DNA of 64,000 nucleotides. It comes from Phreatobacter stygius (GTDB lineage Bacteria; Pseudomonadota; Alphaproteobacteria; Rhizobiales; Phreatobacteraceae). Positions 52,129 through 61,291 of this stretch are shown here, piece by piece. The notes below the pieces were generated by a model that saw only the letters and a list, made by a program, of their open reading frames with translations, was not told where the DNA came from and did not search any database. The stretch covers positions 4,787,001 to 4,851,000 of the forward strand of contig NZ_CP039690.1 in NCBI RefSeq assembly GCF_005144885.1, written 5' to 3'. Within the stretch, counting starts at the first letter, position 1; each line of letters starts with the position of its first letter. Both the position numbers and the translations under genes were made by a program.

Positions 52129-53169
52129 TCAGTTGCGTCTGAAGCGGGCGAAAAGTGCCGACAATCCGCCGGCGATGCCGGTTGGCATGACATAGATCAG
52201 CACGATGAGCGTGATGCCGTAGAGCGTCCAGGGTTCGAGCTCGATCGGCAGGTGAAAGGCCGCGGTGAACTTCTTGGTCGCGGCATCGGCATATTTCTCG
52301 ATGACCTGGACGAAGACCCCGCCGATCACTGCGCCCGGCAGGGAGGCGACGCCGCCGACCACCGCGCCGACCAGGATGGCGATCGACAGTTCGAACCGGA
52401 AACTGTCGGGTGCGACGAATTCGAAGATGATCGCATGCAGCGCACCGGCGACGCCGGTATAGAGCGCGGAGATGCCGAACACCGTGGCCTTGTAGCGCGA
52501 CGTGTCGATGCCCATCGTGCCGGCGGCCATGGGGTGGTCGCGGATCGCCCGGATCGCCCGGCCGGGCCGGCTGTCGATGAGATTGCGGGCAAACCAGAAC
52601 ATCAGGACGGCGACGACGAGCACCACCAGATACATCCATTGATCGGCCGAGACCGCCAGGCCGAAGGGGGCCTCGGGCTTGATCAGGTTGATGCCCATGA
52701 CGCCGTTGGTGAACGGTTCCAGATGGCGATATTTCAGCATCTGCGGCACGGCGATCGCCAGCCCGAAGGTGGCGAGCGCCAGATAGTGGCCCTCGAGCCT
52801 CAGCGCCGGCAGGCCGAAGAGATAACCGACGCAGAAGCAGAACAGCGCCGCCACCGGCAAGGTCAGCCAATAATTGACGTTGTACTGGTCCATCAGGATG
52901 GCGGCGACATAGGCTCCCGCCGCGAAGAAGGCGCCGTGGCCGAGCGAGATCTGGCCGTTGAACCCGGTCAGCAGGTTGAGGCCGAGGACGGCGATCGCAT
53001 AGACGATCATCAGGCTCAGCTGCAGGAAGGTGAAATTGCTGATCAGCCCGGTCTTGCCGCCGATGAACGGCAGCGCGGCGGCCAGCACGAGCAGGCCGTA
53101 GAGGGCATAGCGGCCGATCTGGCTCGGCGCCTCGGGCGAAATGCGGTCGGTCGAGGTGATCGTGGTCAC
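52129..53169 (-). CDS. Branched-chain-type ABC transporter permease (LivM-like)
   Basis: A 346-residue, about 9-TM permease. AVLGLNLLTGFNGQISLGHGA and RAIRDHPMAAGTMGIDTSRYK are characteristic of LivM. It lies 4 nt after the LivH stop. Confidence 0.93.
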   Translation of the reverse strand: MTTITSTDRISPEAPSQIGRYALYGLLVLAAALPFIGGKTGLISNFTFLQLSLMIVYAIAVLGLNLLTGFNGQISLGHGAFFAAGAYVAAILMDQYNVNYWLTLPVAALFCFCVGYLFGLPALRLEGHYLALATFGLAIAVPQMLKYRHLEPFTNGVMGINLIKPEAPFGLAVSADQWMYLVVLVVAVLMFWFARNLIDSRPGRAIRAIRDHPMAAGTMGIDTSRYKATVFGISALYTGVAGALHAIIFEFVAPDSFRFELSIAILVGAVVGGVASLPGAVIGGVFVQVIEKYADAATKKFTAAFHLPIELEPWTLYGITLIVLIYVMPTGIAGGLSALFARFRRN

Positions 53170-53173
53170 GTGG

Positions 53174-54079
53174 CTACACCCGCTTGACGGTTGTGCGGCC
53201 GAACAGGCCCGCCGGCTTCAGGGTCAGGATGGTGATGACGATGATCAGCGCCACCGTCAGCTTTTCGCCATTGCCGACGATGTAGATGCCGAAGGTCTTC
53301 TCGGTGAGATTGCCGAAATAGGCGACGAGGTTTTCCAGCACGCCGACGAAGAAGCCGCCGAACACCGCGCCGCCCGGGCTGGAAATGCCGCCGACCAGTG
53401 CGCCGGCGAAGCCATAGAGCAGGATCGACGCCATCATGTTCGGTTCGAGATAGACGACCGGCGCGACCATGGCGCCGGCAACCGCGCCGATCGAGGCGGC
53501 AAGACCCCAGCCGAGCGCCAGCATCCAGTCGACGCGGACGCCGACCAGGCGCGCCGACGCCGGGTTCTGCGCCGCCGCCCGCATCGCGAGCCCGAGCGGG
53601 GTGAAGCGGAAGAAGGCGAAGAGCCCGAACAGCATGACCACCGAGACCAGGATCATGCCGATCTGGTGCGAACTGATATAACCCGAGCCGGCGAAGGAGA
53701 CCTCCGGGAAGGGTGACGGAAAGTTCTTGATCGTATGGCTCCAGATCGCGCCGGCGAGCGAATGGAAAATCGCCAGGAGGCCAATGAACACCACCACCAC
53801 CGACAGCACCGAGGCGTTGTGCAGGGGCCGCAGGATGATCCGCTCGATCAGCACGCCGAGGATGAAGGACAGCACGATGGTGATGCCGAGCGCCGTCCAG
53901 AAACCCATGCCCCACTGGATCAACTGCCAGCAGAGATAGGTGGAGAACATGGCGAGTTCACCTTGCGAGAAATTCAGGTGATCGGTCGCCGTGAAGATCA
54001 TCACCAGGGCCAGCGCCACGAGCGCGTAGATGGCGCCGCTGGCAAGGCCGGATGCGATCTGCTGGATGAGCTGCTCCAT
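53174..54079 (-). CDS. Branched-chain-type ABC transporter permease (LivH-like)
   Basis: A 301-residue, about 8-TM permease. GLASGAIYALVALALVMIFT, HLNFSQGELAMFSTYL and AAAQNPASARLVGVRVDWM are LivH traits. It follows LivF with a 95-nt gap and precedes LivM. Confidence 0.93.
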   Translation of the reverse strand: MEQLIQQIASGLASGAIYALVALALVMIFTATDHLNFSQGELAMFSTYLCWQLIQWGMGFWTALGITIVLSFILGVLIERIILRPLHNASVLSVVVVFIGLLAIFHSLAGAIWSHTIKNFPSPFPEVSFAGSGYISSHQIGMILVSVVMLFGLFAFFRFTPLGLAMRAAAQNPASARLVGVRVDWMLALGWGLAASIGAVAGAMVAPVVYLEPNMMASILLYGFAGALVGGISSPGGAVFGGFFVGVLENLVAYFGNLTEKTFGIYIVGNGEKLTVALIIVITILTLKPAGLFGRTTVKRV

Positions 54080-54174
54080 GAACTACCTCTGGTTTGCCGA
54101 AGCGTTGGCCGTCTCGTTTCCTGGTGGCGGGCTCTCGCTCCATAGAAGCGGTTGCTGTCATCCACGACTTGCGT

Positions 54175-54924
54175 CTAGTAGCCGAGGTAGGATCGGCGGA
54201 TGCCCTCGTTGTTCTTCATGTCGTCGGAAGCGCCGGACATGACGACATGGCCGGTTTCCAGCACATAGACATTGTCGGCGAGGTTCAGTGCCAGCGCGGC
54301 ATTCTGTTCGACCAGCAGCATGGCGACGCCGGCTTCCGCGTTGATCCGCCGCATGATGTGGAAGATCTCCTGGACGATCAGCGGCGCGAGCCCGAAGGAC
54401 GGCTCGTCCAGCAGCATCAGGCGGGGCCCGAGCATCAGCGCGCGACTGATCGCCAGCATCTGCTGTTCGCCCCCCGACAAGGTGCCGGCCTGCTGGGTGA
54501 TCCGCTCCTTCAGCCGCGGGAAATAGGTGAAGACCAGATCGAGGTCGCGCTTCGCGGTCGCCTTGTTGCGCCGGCCATAGGCGGCGATCTTCAGGTTCTC
54601 TTCCACCGACAGCCCGGTGAAGGTGCCGCGGCCCTCCGGGACATGGGCGACGCCCAGGCGGACGATGTCCTCGGTCGCCAGCTTGTCGATCGGCTGGCCG
54701 TCGAAGATGAGCCGTCCCTCGCGCCGGACCATGCCGCAGATGGCGCGCAGCGTCGTGGTCTTGCCGGCGCCATTGGCGCCGAGCAAGGTGGTGATGCCGC
54801 CGCTGGCGAGCGTGAAGCCGATGCCGTGCAGCGCCTGGGTCCCGCCGTAGAAGGCCTTCAGGCCGCTGATCTCCAGGAGGGGCTTGGTCGCGGGATCGAT
54901 CCGGGATTGCGTCTGGAGCTGCAT
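54175..54924 (-). CDS. Branched-chain-type ABC transporter ATP-binding protein (LivF-like)
   Basis: A 249-residue ATPase with Walker A LLGANGAGKTTT, signature LSGGEQQMLAISRAL and Walker B LMLLDEPSFGLAP. The motif VAHVPEGRGTF is specific for LivF. It lies one base after the LivG stop. Confidence 0.94.
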   Translation of the reverse strand: MQLQTQSRIDPATKPLLEISGLKAFYGGTQALHGIGFTLASGGITTLLGANGAGKTTTLRAICGMVRREGRLIFDGQPIDKLATEDIVRLGVAHVPEGRGTFTGLSVEENLKIAAYGRRNKATAKRDLDLVFTYFPRLKERITQQAGTLSGGEQQMLAISRALMLGPRLMLLDEPSFGLAPLIVQEIFHIMRRINAEAGVAMLLVEQNAALALNLADNVYVLETGHVVMSGASDDMKNNEGIRRSYLGY

Positions 54925-54925
54925 G

Positions 54926-55738
54926 TCAGGCGGCCTCCGTCCCGAGATAGGCGCGGATCACCTCGGGGTCGCGCTGCACTTCGGCCGGCGTGCCGTCGGC
55001 GATCTTGCGGCCGAAATCGATGGCGACGACCTTGTCGGAGACCGACATCACCAGGCTCATGTGATGCTCGACCAGCAGGGTGGTGACATCGTGGTATTCG
55101 CGCACCCGGCGGATCTGGTCCTTCAGCACCTCGATCTCGTCGTGGTTGAGCCCGGCGGCCGGCTCGTCGAGCAGGAGAAGCTTCGGCTTGGCGGCGAGCG
55201 CGCGGGCAAGTTCGACCCGCTTGCGGATCGGGAAGGGCAGGGGGCCGGCGGGCATCTGGGCAAAGGCCTCGAGCCCCATGAAGGCGATCAGGTCGTGCGC
55301 CCGCTCTTCGATCCGGCGCTCCTCGGCATGCACCGCGCCGGTGCGCAGGAAGCTCGTCAGGAAACCCGACGAGGTCTGGCAGTGGCAGCCGACCTTGACG
55401 TTGTCGATGACCGACATGCGGTCGAACAAGGCGACATTCTGGAAGGTGCGGCCCATGCCGATGGCGGCGATGGCGTGGCGCGGCGCATTCATGATCGAGC
55501 GGCCCTCGAACAGGATGTCGCCGCTGTTGGGGATGTAGAGCCGGCTCAGGCAGTTGAACAACGTGGTCTTGCCGGCGCCGTTCGGCCCGATCAGGCCGAC
55601 CACGTCGCCGGCCATCACGTCGAAGGAAATGCCGTTCAGCGCAATGATGCCGCCGAAACGGACAGAGATGTCTCTGACGGCGAGCAACGCCGCTTGAGAC
55701 ACGCCTGGAGACGCGGCCGCAGAACCAACGGCTGTCAT
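54926..55738 (-). CDS. Branched-chain-type ABC transporter ATP-binding protein (LivG-like)
   Basis: A 270-residue ATPase with Walker [31 protein letters not shown], signature region [20 protein letters not shown] and the LivG AGLNHDE motif. It is the first gene of the Liv operon, reading away from the divergent AraC regulator. Confidence 0.94.
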   Translation of the reverse strand: MTAVGSAAASPGVSQAALLAVRDISVRFGGIIALNGISFDVMAGDVVGLIGPNGAGKTTLFNCLSRLYIPNSGDILFEGRSIMNAPRHAIAAIGMGRTFQNVALFDRMSVIDNVKVGCHCQTSSGFLTSFLRTGAVHAEERRIEERAHDLIAFMGLEAFAQMPAGPLPFPIRKRVELARALAAKPKLLLLDEPAAGLNHDEIEVLKDQIRRVREYHDVTTLLVEHHMSLVMSVSDKVVAIDFGRKIADGTPAEVQRDPEVIRAYLGTEAA

Positions 55739-56046
55739 TGGCGGTCATCCTCCCTGGAAGGCCTGTCGCTTTCACGCGGCCCATTTTTGTTGTTTCCAGT
55801 GTGAGCAGATAACGGCCGCCTCCGCAATCACCCTGACGGGCGATGTCGCGCGACGGCCGGAACGGGGCCGGAAAATGCCAGGACTGAACGGCCGGGATCG
55901 AGCGGCGCGATCGCATCCGCGGCTTGGGCCAGGGTTGGAGCGACCGGTCCGGCGTGTCGCCCTCCATGACCCGAGGTCGTCACTGTTCGAAGCAGCCAGT
56001 TGCGATATGAATCAAATGCTGTGTTCATAGCCACGAAGCATTTTCC
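55739..56046. other. Divergent intergenic region between Liv operon and AraC gene
   Basis: 308 nt without a supported gene. It must carry both promoters; an AT-rich part adjoins the AraC start (55990-56045) and another lies near 55780-55800. No clear long inverted repeat was found. Confidence 0.45.
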
Positions 56047-57027
56047 ATGGATGTTCCCGGGATGCTGAGGATAACAACGGACGACATTCCGGCAGCGGAC
56101 CGGTTCGCGCATTGGCGCGAAGAGCGAGGCAAGGCCGTTTTCGGTGTCACCATCGAGCTCGACCCGGCCAGCCGGAACGATTTCCGCGCCTCCATTGCGG
56201 CCTGTCCGGTTGGTGAGGCGAGCTTCGTCGACATGCACGTCGGTCACCTCGAAGCGTCGTATCACGTCGCGCGGACCGAAGCCGATATCGCCCGCATCCC
56301 GATCGATTCGCTGTGCATCTGGCGGCTCGTCGACGGTGCCGGCCGGCTGCAGTCCGGCCACGATGACGACCTCGTCTTGGCCGGTTCGCTCGCCATCGGC
56401 TATACCGATTTGCCCTATGCCAATATTGCGGCGCCACGGCAGGGCTTCCATTGCCAGTTCGTCAAGATTCCCCTGGCCGCGCACCGGCATCTGTCCGGCA
56501 AGACCGATCTCGTCGCCCGGCCGCTCGGCAACGAGCCCGGACTGAATGCCCTGCTGAACTCCTATTTCGACGCCTTCGTGGCCCAGGCACCGCATCTTTC
56601 GGGCGCCAAGGCTGACCTGGCGATCGAGACGCTGGTGCAGCTGGCGCTGATGGCGCGTGGTGACAAACGCTCGCCGGAGGATGGCCGGGCGGCGATCTCC
56701 GAGGCCTTGCTGGAGAGGGCCCGCGACCGCATCAAGGCCCATCTCCATCGCGCGGACCTCTCGCCGGCGCTTGTCGCGGCGATGCTCGGCATGTCGGTCC
56801 GCCGTCTCCATCAGCTGTTCGAGCCGACCGGCGAGACTTTCAGCCGTTATGTCTTCGCCGAAAGGCTGGCGCGTGCGCGACTGATGCTGGTCATGCAGCC
56901 GGCCGAGTCGATCGCGCATGTCGGTTACCATTGCGGCTTCGACAGCCTGTCGACTTTCCACCGCGGCTTCCGCGCAGCCTATGGTGTCTCGCCTGGCGAG
57001 TTCAGGCATCAGCGGCAGCGTGATTAA
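56047..57027 (+). CDS. AraC-family transcriptional regulator
   Basis: A 326-residue regulator with an AraC-binding-like N-terminal domain (RFAHWREERGKAVFG, FVDMHVGHLEASYHVAR, then LCIWRLVDGAG) and a C-terminal double HTH (SPALVAAMLGMSVRRLHQLF, ESIAHVGYHCGFDSLSTFHR). It is 8 nt upstream of the MFS gene on the same strand and divergent from the Liv operon; it may control either or both. Confidence 0.9.
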   Translation: MDVPGMLRITTDDIPAADRFAHWREERGKAVFGVTIELDPASRNDFRASIAACPVGEASFVDMHVGHLEASYHVARTEADIARIPIDSLCIWRLVDGAGRLQSGHDDDLVLAGSLAIGYTDLPYANIAAPRQGFHCQFVKIPLAAHRHLSGKTDLVARPLGNEPGLNALLNSYFDAFVAQAPHLSGAKADLAIETLVQLALMARGDKRSPEDGRAAISEALLERARDRIKAHLHRADLSPALVAAMLGMSVRRLHQLFEPTGETFSRYVFAERLARARLMLVMQPAESIAHVGYHCGFDSLSTFHRGFRAAYGVSPGEFRHQRQRD

Positions 57028-57034
57028 GTCGCCC

Positions 57035-58306
57035 ATGGTGCAAGGCCTGGAACAGTACCTGCGAAAGTCGCCGCTCACGTCGATTGCGGCGGCCTTTCTC
57101 ATTCAGTCGATCGCTACCCAGTTCATCCTTCATGTCGTGCCGAGCTTTCTGCGCAAGGCCGGCTATCCGCCTGAAATCGTCGGGCTGATTTTCCTCGCTT
57201 TCATGCCCTACGCTTTCCGTTTCGCCTGGGCGCCGCTGGTCGATCGTTATGGTTCGGCCAGGATGGGGCATCGGCGCTCGTGGATCGTGCTGGCGCAGGT
57301 CGGCGTGATGGTTTGCGCCAGCCTGTTTCTCCTGGTCGATCCGGTGGAGGCGGCGTTGCCGGTCATCGCGGCGTCGGCCTTGCTGGTGGTCGTCGTCGCG
57401 ACACAGGGAACCGCGACCGGCGGCTATATGGTCACCGCGCTCGCGCCGGCCTCGCGCGTCGGCGGGGCGAGCATTCAAGCGGCCAGCGCCGGTCTTGCCG
57501 GTCTGGTTGTCGGTGTCGGACTCTATCTCGTTGGCGATCTCGGCTGGCGGCCCGTCATATACCTGTTCGGCATGCTGACGGTGTTGGGCCTGGTCGTTCT
57601 CGTCATGGCGCCGTTCGATCGCGGCGAGCCCGCCGGTGGCGCGGCGGTCTCGGCCTTCGCCAGTTTCACCATGTTCCGGCGACCTGAGGTGCGTGGCCTG
57701 CTCGGCGCCCTGCTGTTCATCGAGGCCGGCCTGCTGCTTGCACAGGGCATGAAACCGATCGTGCAGGTCGATGCCGGAATGAGCATGGCGAGCATCGGCG
57801 TTCTCGGCATTTTTGGCGGCAATCTTGCCGGCCTCGCCGGTGCTGCGCTGGCGGCACCGGTCGTCGCGCGTCTGGGGTCCCGGCGTGTCCTGATTGCCTT
57901 GCTGGGTGCGTCATGCCTGCTCAATGCCGGGCTTGCCCTCAACCTCGGCGAGCCGAGCCCGGCTGTCGCCGTCACCTTCGTGCTCTGCTCGTCGCTGATC
58001 AGCTTTGCCTATTTCACCGCGAGCCGCAGTCTGGTGCTCGGCATCTGCAACACGCAGCGCGCCGCGACCGAGCTCAGCACCTTCCTTTGCATCAGCAATG
58101 TCTTCATGCTGGCGCTGGCTTCGATCGGGACGATGATCGCGGGCCGTTTCGGCACCCAGGCCCCGTTCATGCTGTCGGCCGGCATTGCTCTGGCGGCGGC
58201 GATCTGGATGATGATCGGCAGTTCGAAGGAGTTGAACGCCTTGTGGGATCGCAGGCCTTCGACCGGCGCGACGGGCGCCCCGACAGCGGCCGTGCCTGAG
58301 AACTGA
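57035..58306 (+). CDS. MFS transporter, AmpG/RhtX-like
   Basis: A 423-residue, about 12-TM carrier. YPPEIVGLIFLAFMPYAFRF and WAPLVDRYGSARMGHRRSWI match the peptide-acetyl-CoA/drug-siderophore transporter group that includes AmpG and RhtX/FptX. AraC plus RhtX-like pairs are known from siderophore uptake loci, so import of a siderophore is one option; muropeptide or other cargo is equally possible. The start ATG 57035 gives a normal N-tail; GTG 57020 is the alternative. Confidence 0.82.
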   Translation: MVQGLEQYLRKSPLTSIAAAFLIQSIATQFILHVVPSFLRKAGYPPEIVGLIFLAFMPYAFRFAWAPLVDRYGSARMGHRRSWIVLAQVGVMVCASLFLLVDPVEAALPVIAASALLVVVVATQGTATGGYMVTALAPASRVGGASIQAASAGLAGLVVGVGLYLVGDLGWRPVIYLFGMLTVLGLVVLVMAPFDRGEPAGGAAVSAFASFTMFRRPEVRGLLGALLFIEAGLLLAQGMKPIVQVDAGMSMASIGVLGIFGGNLAGLAGAALAAPVVARLGSRRVLIALLGASCLLNAGLALNLGEPSPAVAVTFVLCSSLISFAYFTASRSLVLGICNTQRAATELSTFLCISNVFMLALASIGTMIAGRFGTQAPFMLSAGIALAAAIWMMIGSSKELNALWDRRPSTGATGAPTAAVPEN

Positions 58307-58340
58307 GGACCAGCCGCCGGGCTGACGCGTCGTGTCTGCG

Positions 58341-58799
58341 TCAGCCCTTGGCTGCCGCGAAAGCTCTGATGATGGCGGCGAGCTCGGGCTCCTGCACCGC
58401 TTCGGCGGCCTCCTCCGGCGCGAACCAGCGTGTCTCGCGCTGCTCCTGTTCGCGCCAGGTCTCCAGCTGGCGCCGGACCTGCAGCGCGAACACCTTCACC
58501 TTGCAGGGGACGAGCTGGCCGTTCTTCAGCAGTTTCATGTAGGAATAGCTGCCGAGCGCCTTGTTGCCGGCCTTGCCGACGATACCGGCTTCCTCCAGCG
58601 CCTCGCGGGCGGCGCTTTGACGTGGCTTGCGCCCCTTCATCGGCCAGCCCTTGGGGACAACCCAGCGCTTCGTTTCGCGCGAGGTGAGCAGCAGGATCTC
58701 GAGGTCCGGGGCCAGGCGAAACGGCAGCACGCCATATTGCCGGCGGATGCGTGGCTTGTCCGGGACATGGCCCTTGTCGGCCTGGGGCGGTTCGCTCAT
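58341..58799 (-). CDS. Nudix hydrolase
   Basis: A 152-residue Nudix-fold protein. The Nudix box is GWPMKGRKPRQSAAREALEE followed by AGI: the G and the REALEEAG part are present, but the first Glu position of the box is Arg. A similar box is seen in the group related to diphosphoinositol polyphosphate hydrolases. It cleaves nucleoside-diphosphate-linked or similar substrates. The ATG at 58799 overlaps the Pit stop by 4 nt, so it is the last gene of the DUF47-Pit operon. Confidence 0.87.
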   Translation of the reverse strand: MSEPPQADKGHVPDKPRIRRQYGVLPFRLAPDLEILLLTSRETKRWVVPKGWPMKGRKPRQSAAREALEEAGIVGKAGNKALGSYSYMKLLKNGQLVPCKVKVFALQVRRQLETWREQEQRETRWFAPEEAAEAVQEPELAAIIRAFAAAKG

Positions 58800-59800
58800 G
58801 ACGCCAGCCCGGTCAGCCAATAGACGGCGGCGGCGATCAGCGCTGCCATCGGCATGGTCACCACCCAGGCCACCACGATCTGGCGCGCCACGCCCCAGCG
58901 GACCGCCGAAACCCGCCGCGCCGCGCCGACACCGACAATGGCGCCGGTAATGGTATGGGTGGTCGAGACGGGCACGCCGAGATAGGTCGCCAGGAACAGC
59001 GTGATGGCGCCGCCGGTTTCGGCACAAAACCCCTGCTGCGGTGTCAGGCGGGTGATTTTCGACCCCATCGTGTGGACGATACGCCAGCCGCCGAACAGCG
59101 TGCCGAGCCCCATCGCGGCCTGGCAGGTGATGACCACCCAGAACGGCACTTCGAACTTGTCGCCCATCATGCCGTGGGAGAACAAGAGCACCGCGATGAT
59201 ACCCATGGTTTTCTGCGCGTCATTGCCGCCATGGCCGAGGGAATAGAGCGAGGCGGAGACGAATTGCAAGCTGCGGAACGTGCCGTCGACGCGCACCGGC
59301 GTGACCTTGACGAACAGCCAGGAGACGCTGAGCACCAGCAGCAGCGCCAGGAAGAAGCCGAAGGCCGGCGACAGGAAGATCGCGGCGCCGGTCTTGGCGA
59401 GGCCCGACCAGACCACGGCGCTGGTGCCGGCCTTGGCGACGCCCGCGCCGACCAGCCCGCCGATCAGGGCATGGGACGAGCTCGACGGAATGCCGGCGAT
59501 CCAGGTGATGACGTTCCAGCTGATCGCGCCCATCAGGGCGCCGAAGATCACCCGGTCGTCGACGACAGCGGTCGAGATGATGCCCGAACCGACGGTCTGG
59601 GCGACATGCAGGCCGAAGAACAGAAAGGCGATGAAGTTGAAGAAAGCCGCCCAGGCCACCGCATAGTGCGGCGAGAGCACCCGGGTCGAGACGATGGTGG
59701 CAATCGAATTCGCCGCGTCGTGCAAGCCGTTGAGGAAATCGAAAAGAAGCGCGACTGCGATCAGGACGAGGAGTATGGGCGCGGCGGCTGTCAGGTCCAA
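58796..59800 (-). CDS. pit: Pit-family inorganic phosphate transporter
   Basis: A 334-residue low-affinity phosphate:H+ symporter with about 10 TM helices. The two inverted signature motifs are LLFDFLNGLHDAANSIATIV and SLGHGGNDAQKTMGIIAVLL (GANDxxN-type). No ATG occurs before the first strand, so the TTG at 59800 is proposed as start; ribosome-site support is weak. It is 16 nt after the DUF47 gene, as in the orfA-pit operon of Sinorhizobium. Confidence 0.93.
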   Translation of the reverse strand: MDLTAAAPILLVLIAVALLFDFLNGLHDAANSIATIVSTRVLSPHYAVAWAAFFNFIAFLFFGLHVAQTVGSGIISTAVVDDRVIFGALMGAISWNVITWIAGIPSSSSHALIGGLVGAGVAKAGTSAVVWSGLAKTGAAIFLSPAFGFFLALLLVLSVSWLFVKVTPVRVDGTFRSLQFVSASLYSLGHGGNDAQKTMGIIAVLLFSHGMMGDKFEVPFWVVITCQAAMGLGTLFGGWRIVHTMGSKITRLTPQQGFCAETGGAITLFLATYLGVPVSTTHTITGAIVGVGAARRVSAVRWGVARQIVVAWVVTMPMAALIAAAVYWLTGLAS

Positions 59801-59816
59801 GGCAGGCCCCGTCTCT

Positions 59817-60461
59817 CTAGAGATGTTCGATGACGATGCCGGCGATGGTCTTGGCGACGTCCTCGCACCGGTCGACCACCTTTTCCAGGTGGTCATAGAT
59901 TTCCGCGCCGACGATATAGGCCATGGTGTCGCTGGTGCGGTGGCTGGCGAACAGGGTTTTCAGCCCCTGATCGTGGATCTCGTCCGAGCGTTCCTCGATC
60001 TTGCCGATCTCCTCGACCAGCGCATTGATCCGGGTGGAGTTCTGGTTCATCGCGCGGAGCAGCGGCACCAGCTCCTGGACCTTGCCGGCGGCCTCCACGA
60101 CAGTGACGCCGAGCGCTTGCATCGACGGCTCGAAACGATCCACTTCGAACAGGGTGATCGTCTTGCCGGTCTTGCGCATCTGGTCGATGGCGTCGTCCAT
60201 CGACGAAATCAGGCTCTTGATATCGCTCCGGTCGAAGGGCGTGATGAAAGTGCGCCGCACCGCCAGCATGACGTCGCGGGCGATGTCGTCGGCTCTCTGC
60301 TCCTCGGCGGCAATGCGCGCGATCTCGGCCTTGATGTCGCCCTGGCCGTTGAGCAGCTTTTCGAGGGCATGCGCACCCGCCACCAGGGTTGCGGCATGTT
60401 GCTCGAACAGGTCGTAGAACTTCTCTTCCTTCGGCAACAGGGCCTGGAACCAGCCGAGCAT
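59817..60461 (-). CDS. DUF47 (PhoU-like) protein, Pit accessory
   Basis: A 214-residue all-helical PhoU-like protein: FYDLFEQHAATLVAGAHALE, AEEQRADDIARDVMLAVRRT, FITPFDRSDIKSLISSMDDA and a C-terminal helix EIYDHLEKVVDRCEDVAKTI. DUF47 proteins are encoded with pit genes and are thought to regulate or gate them. It is the first gene of the operon; its promoter must lie in 60462-60612. Confidence 0.92.
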   Translation of the reverse strand: MLGWFQALLPKEEKFYDLFEQHAATLVAGAHALEKLLNGQGDIKAEIARIAAEEQRADDIARDVMLAVRRTFITPFDRSDIKSLISSMDDAIDQMRKTGKTITLFEVDRFEPSMQALGVTVVEAAGKVQELVPLLRAMNQNSTRINALVEEIGKIEERSDEIHDQGLKTLFASHRTSDTMAYIVGAEIYDHLEKVVDRCEDVAKTIAGIVIEHL

Positions 60462-60612
60462 AATGGGCCTCGCGAACGCCTCGACACGATGTCACAATCG
60501 GCGATAGGCCCGTGAAATCACTCTGTAAAGGGATTGTGACAGGAGTTCACAGTTTCGCGGCGGGCGGGATCGGTGCCGGCTCCGTCCGCCGTGCTGAAAG
60601 TCATTCGCTGCG

Positions 60613-61212
60613 TCAGGCGTCCAGGCCCTGGACGCCTTCATGGGCCAGCAGCCAGCGCTTGCGCTCGATGCCGCCGCCATAACCGGTCAGTGTCGCATCG
60701 GCACCGATCAGGCGGTGGCACGGCACGACGATCGAGATCGGATTGGAGCCATTGGCGTGACCGACGGCGCGGGCGGCATTGGCGCGGCCGAGCTGGGCGG
60801 CCAGCGCGCCATAACTCATGGTCCGGCCGACCGGGATCCGACGCAGCGCCGCCCAGACCTCGGTCTGGAAGGGCGTTGTCCTGGTGGCGACCGGAATAGC
60901 GTCGATGGCCGTGAGATCACCGTCGAAATAGGCGGCGAGCGCCTGGCTGGCCGCCGAGGGTTTGGTCGCGGCATGCAGCCGGACGGCATAGGCGCCGTAG
61001 TAGCGACGTATCAGCTGATGCATGCGGTCTTCGTGGTCCTGCCAGTCGGCCGCGCGCAGGCATCCGTCATCGTCGGCGACCACGAGCATGCGGCCGGTGG
61101 GCGTCTCGATATGCTCCAGCTGGAAGGTCTGTAAGGGCAAGGCAAATGGCTCCGCAGGATATCCCGGCACAATGGCTCTCTTGCCATCGCTCGTCTGGCG
61201 GTTTTCGGACAT
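60613..61212 (-). CDS. ogt: Methylated-DNA-[protein]-cysteine S-methyltransferase
   Basis: A 199-residue O6-alkylguanine-DNA alkyltransferase. The active-site motif is SIVVPCHRLIG; the helix-turn-helix segment is GALAAQLGRANAARAVGHAN. The acceptor Cys takes the alkyl group from O6-methylguanine, and the protein is spent in the reaction. The start ATG 61212 (MSENRQTSDG) lies inside an inverted repeat arm; two further in-frame starts lie just upstream. It is divergent from an Ada-AlkA fusion gene, giving an alkylation-repair pair. Confidence 0.92.
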   Translation of the reverse strand: MSENRQTSDGKRAIVPGYPAEPFALPLQTFQLEHIETPTGRMLVVADDDGCLRAADWQDHEDRMHQLIRRYYGAYAVRLHAATKPSAASQALAAYFDGDLTAIDAIPVATRTTPFQTEVWAALRRIPVGRTMSYGALAAQLGRANAARAVGHANGSNPISIVVPCHRLIGADATLTGYGGGIERKRWLLAHEGVQGLDA

Positions 61213-61261
61213 GGCCATCGGCAATCTTGCCCCCGCTGACCATGTCCGAAAACCGCTAGAC
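61193..61261. repeat. Long inverted repeat between ogt and Ada-AlkA genes
   Basis: Arms at 61193-61214 and 61240-61261 are reverse complements over 22 bp with one mismatch (core GCGGTTTTCGGACATGG), with a 25-bp spacer. The left arm contains the ogt start codon and first codons (MSENR on the minus strand); the right arm repeats them on the plus strand, where they form a five-codon open frame with a TAG stop. It may be the Ada-type operator controlling both genes, or a recent inverted duplication. Confidence 0.8.
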
Positions 61262-61291
61262 CGCGATCGCTATCGGCTGCAGCATGTCGCC

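Noticed and set aside
60480-60560. PHO-box-like repeats before the DUF47-pit operon
   Set aside because: Two TGTSA-type repeats are present but with a 10-bp instead of 11-bp period and poor match to the consensus.
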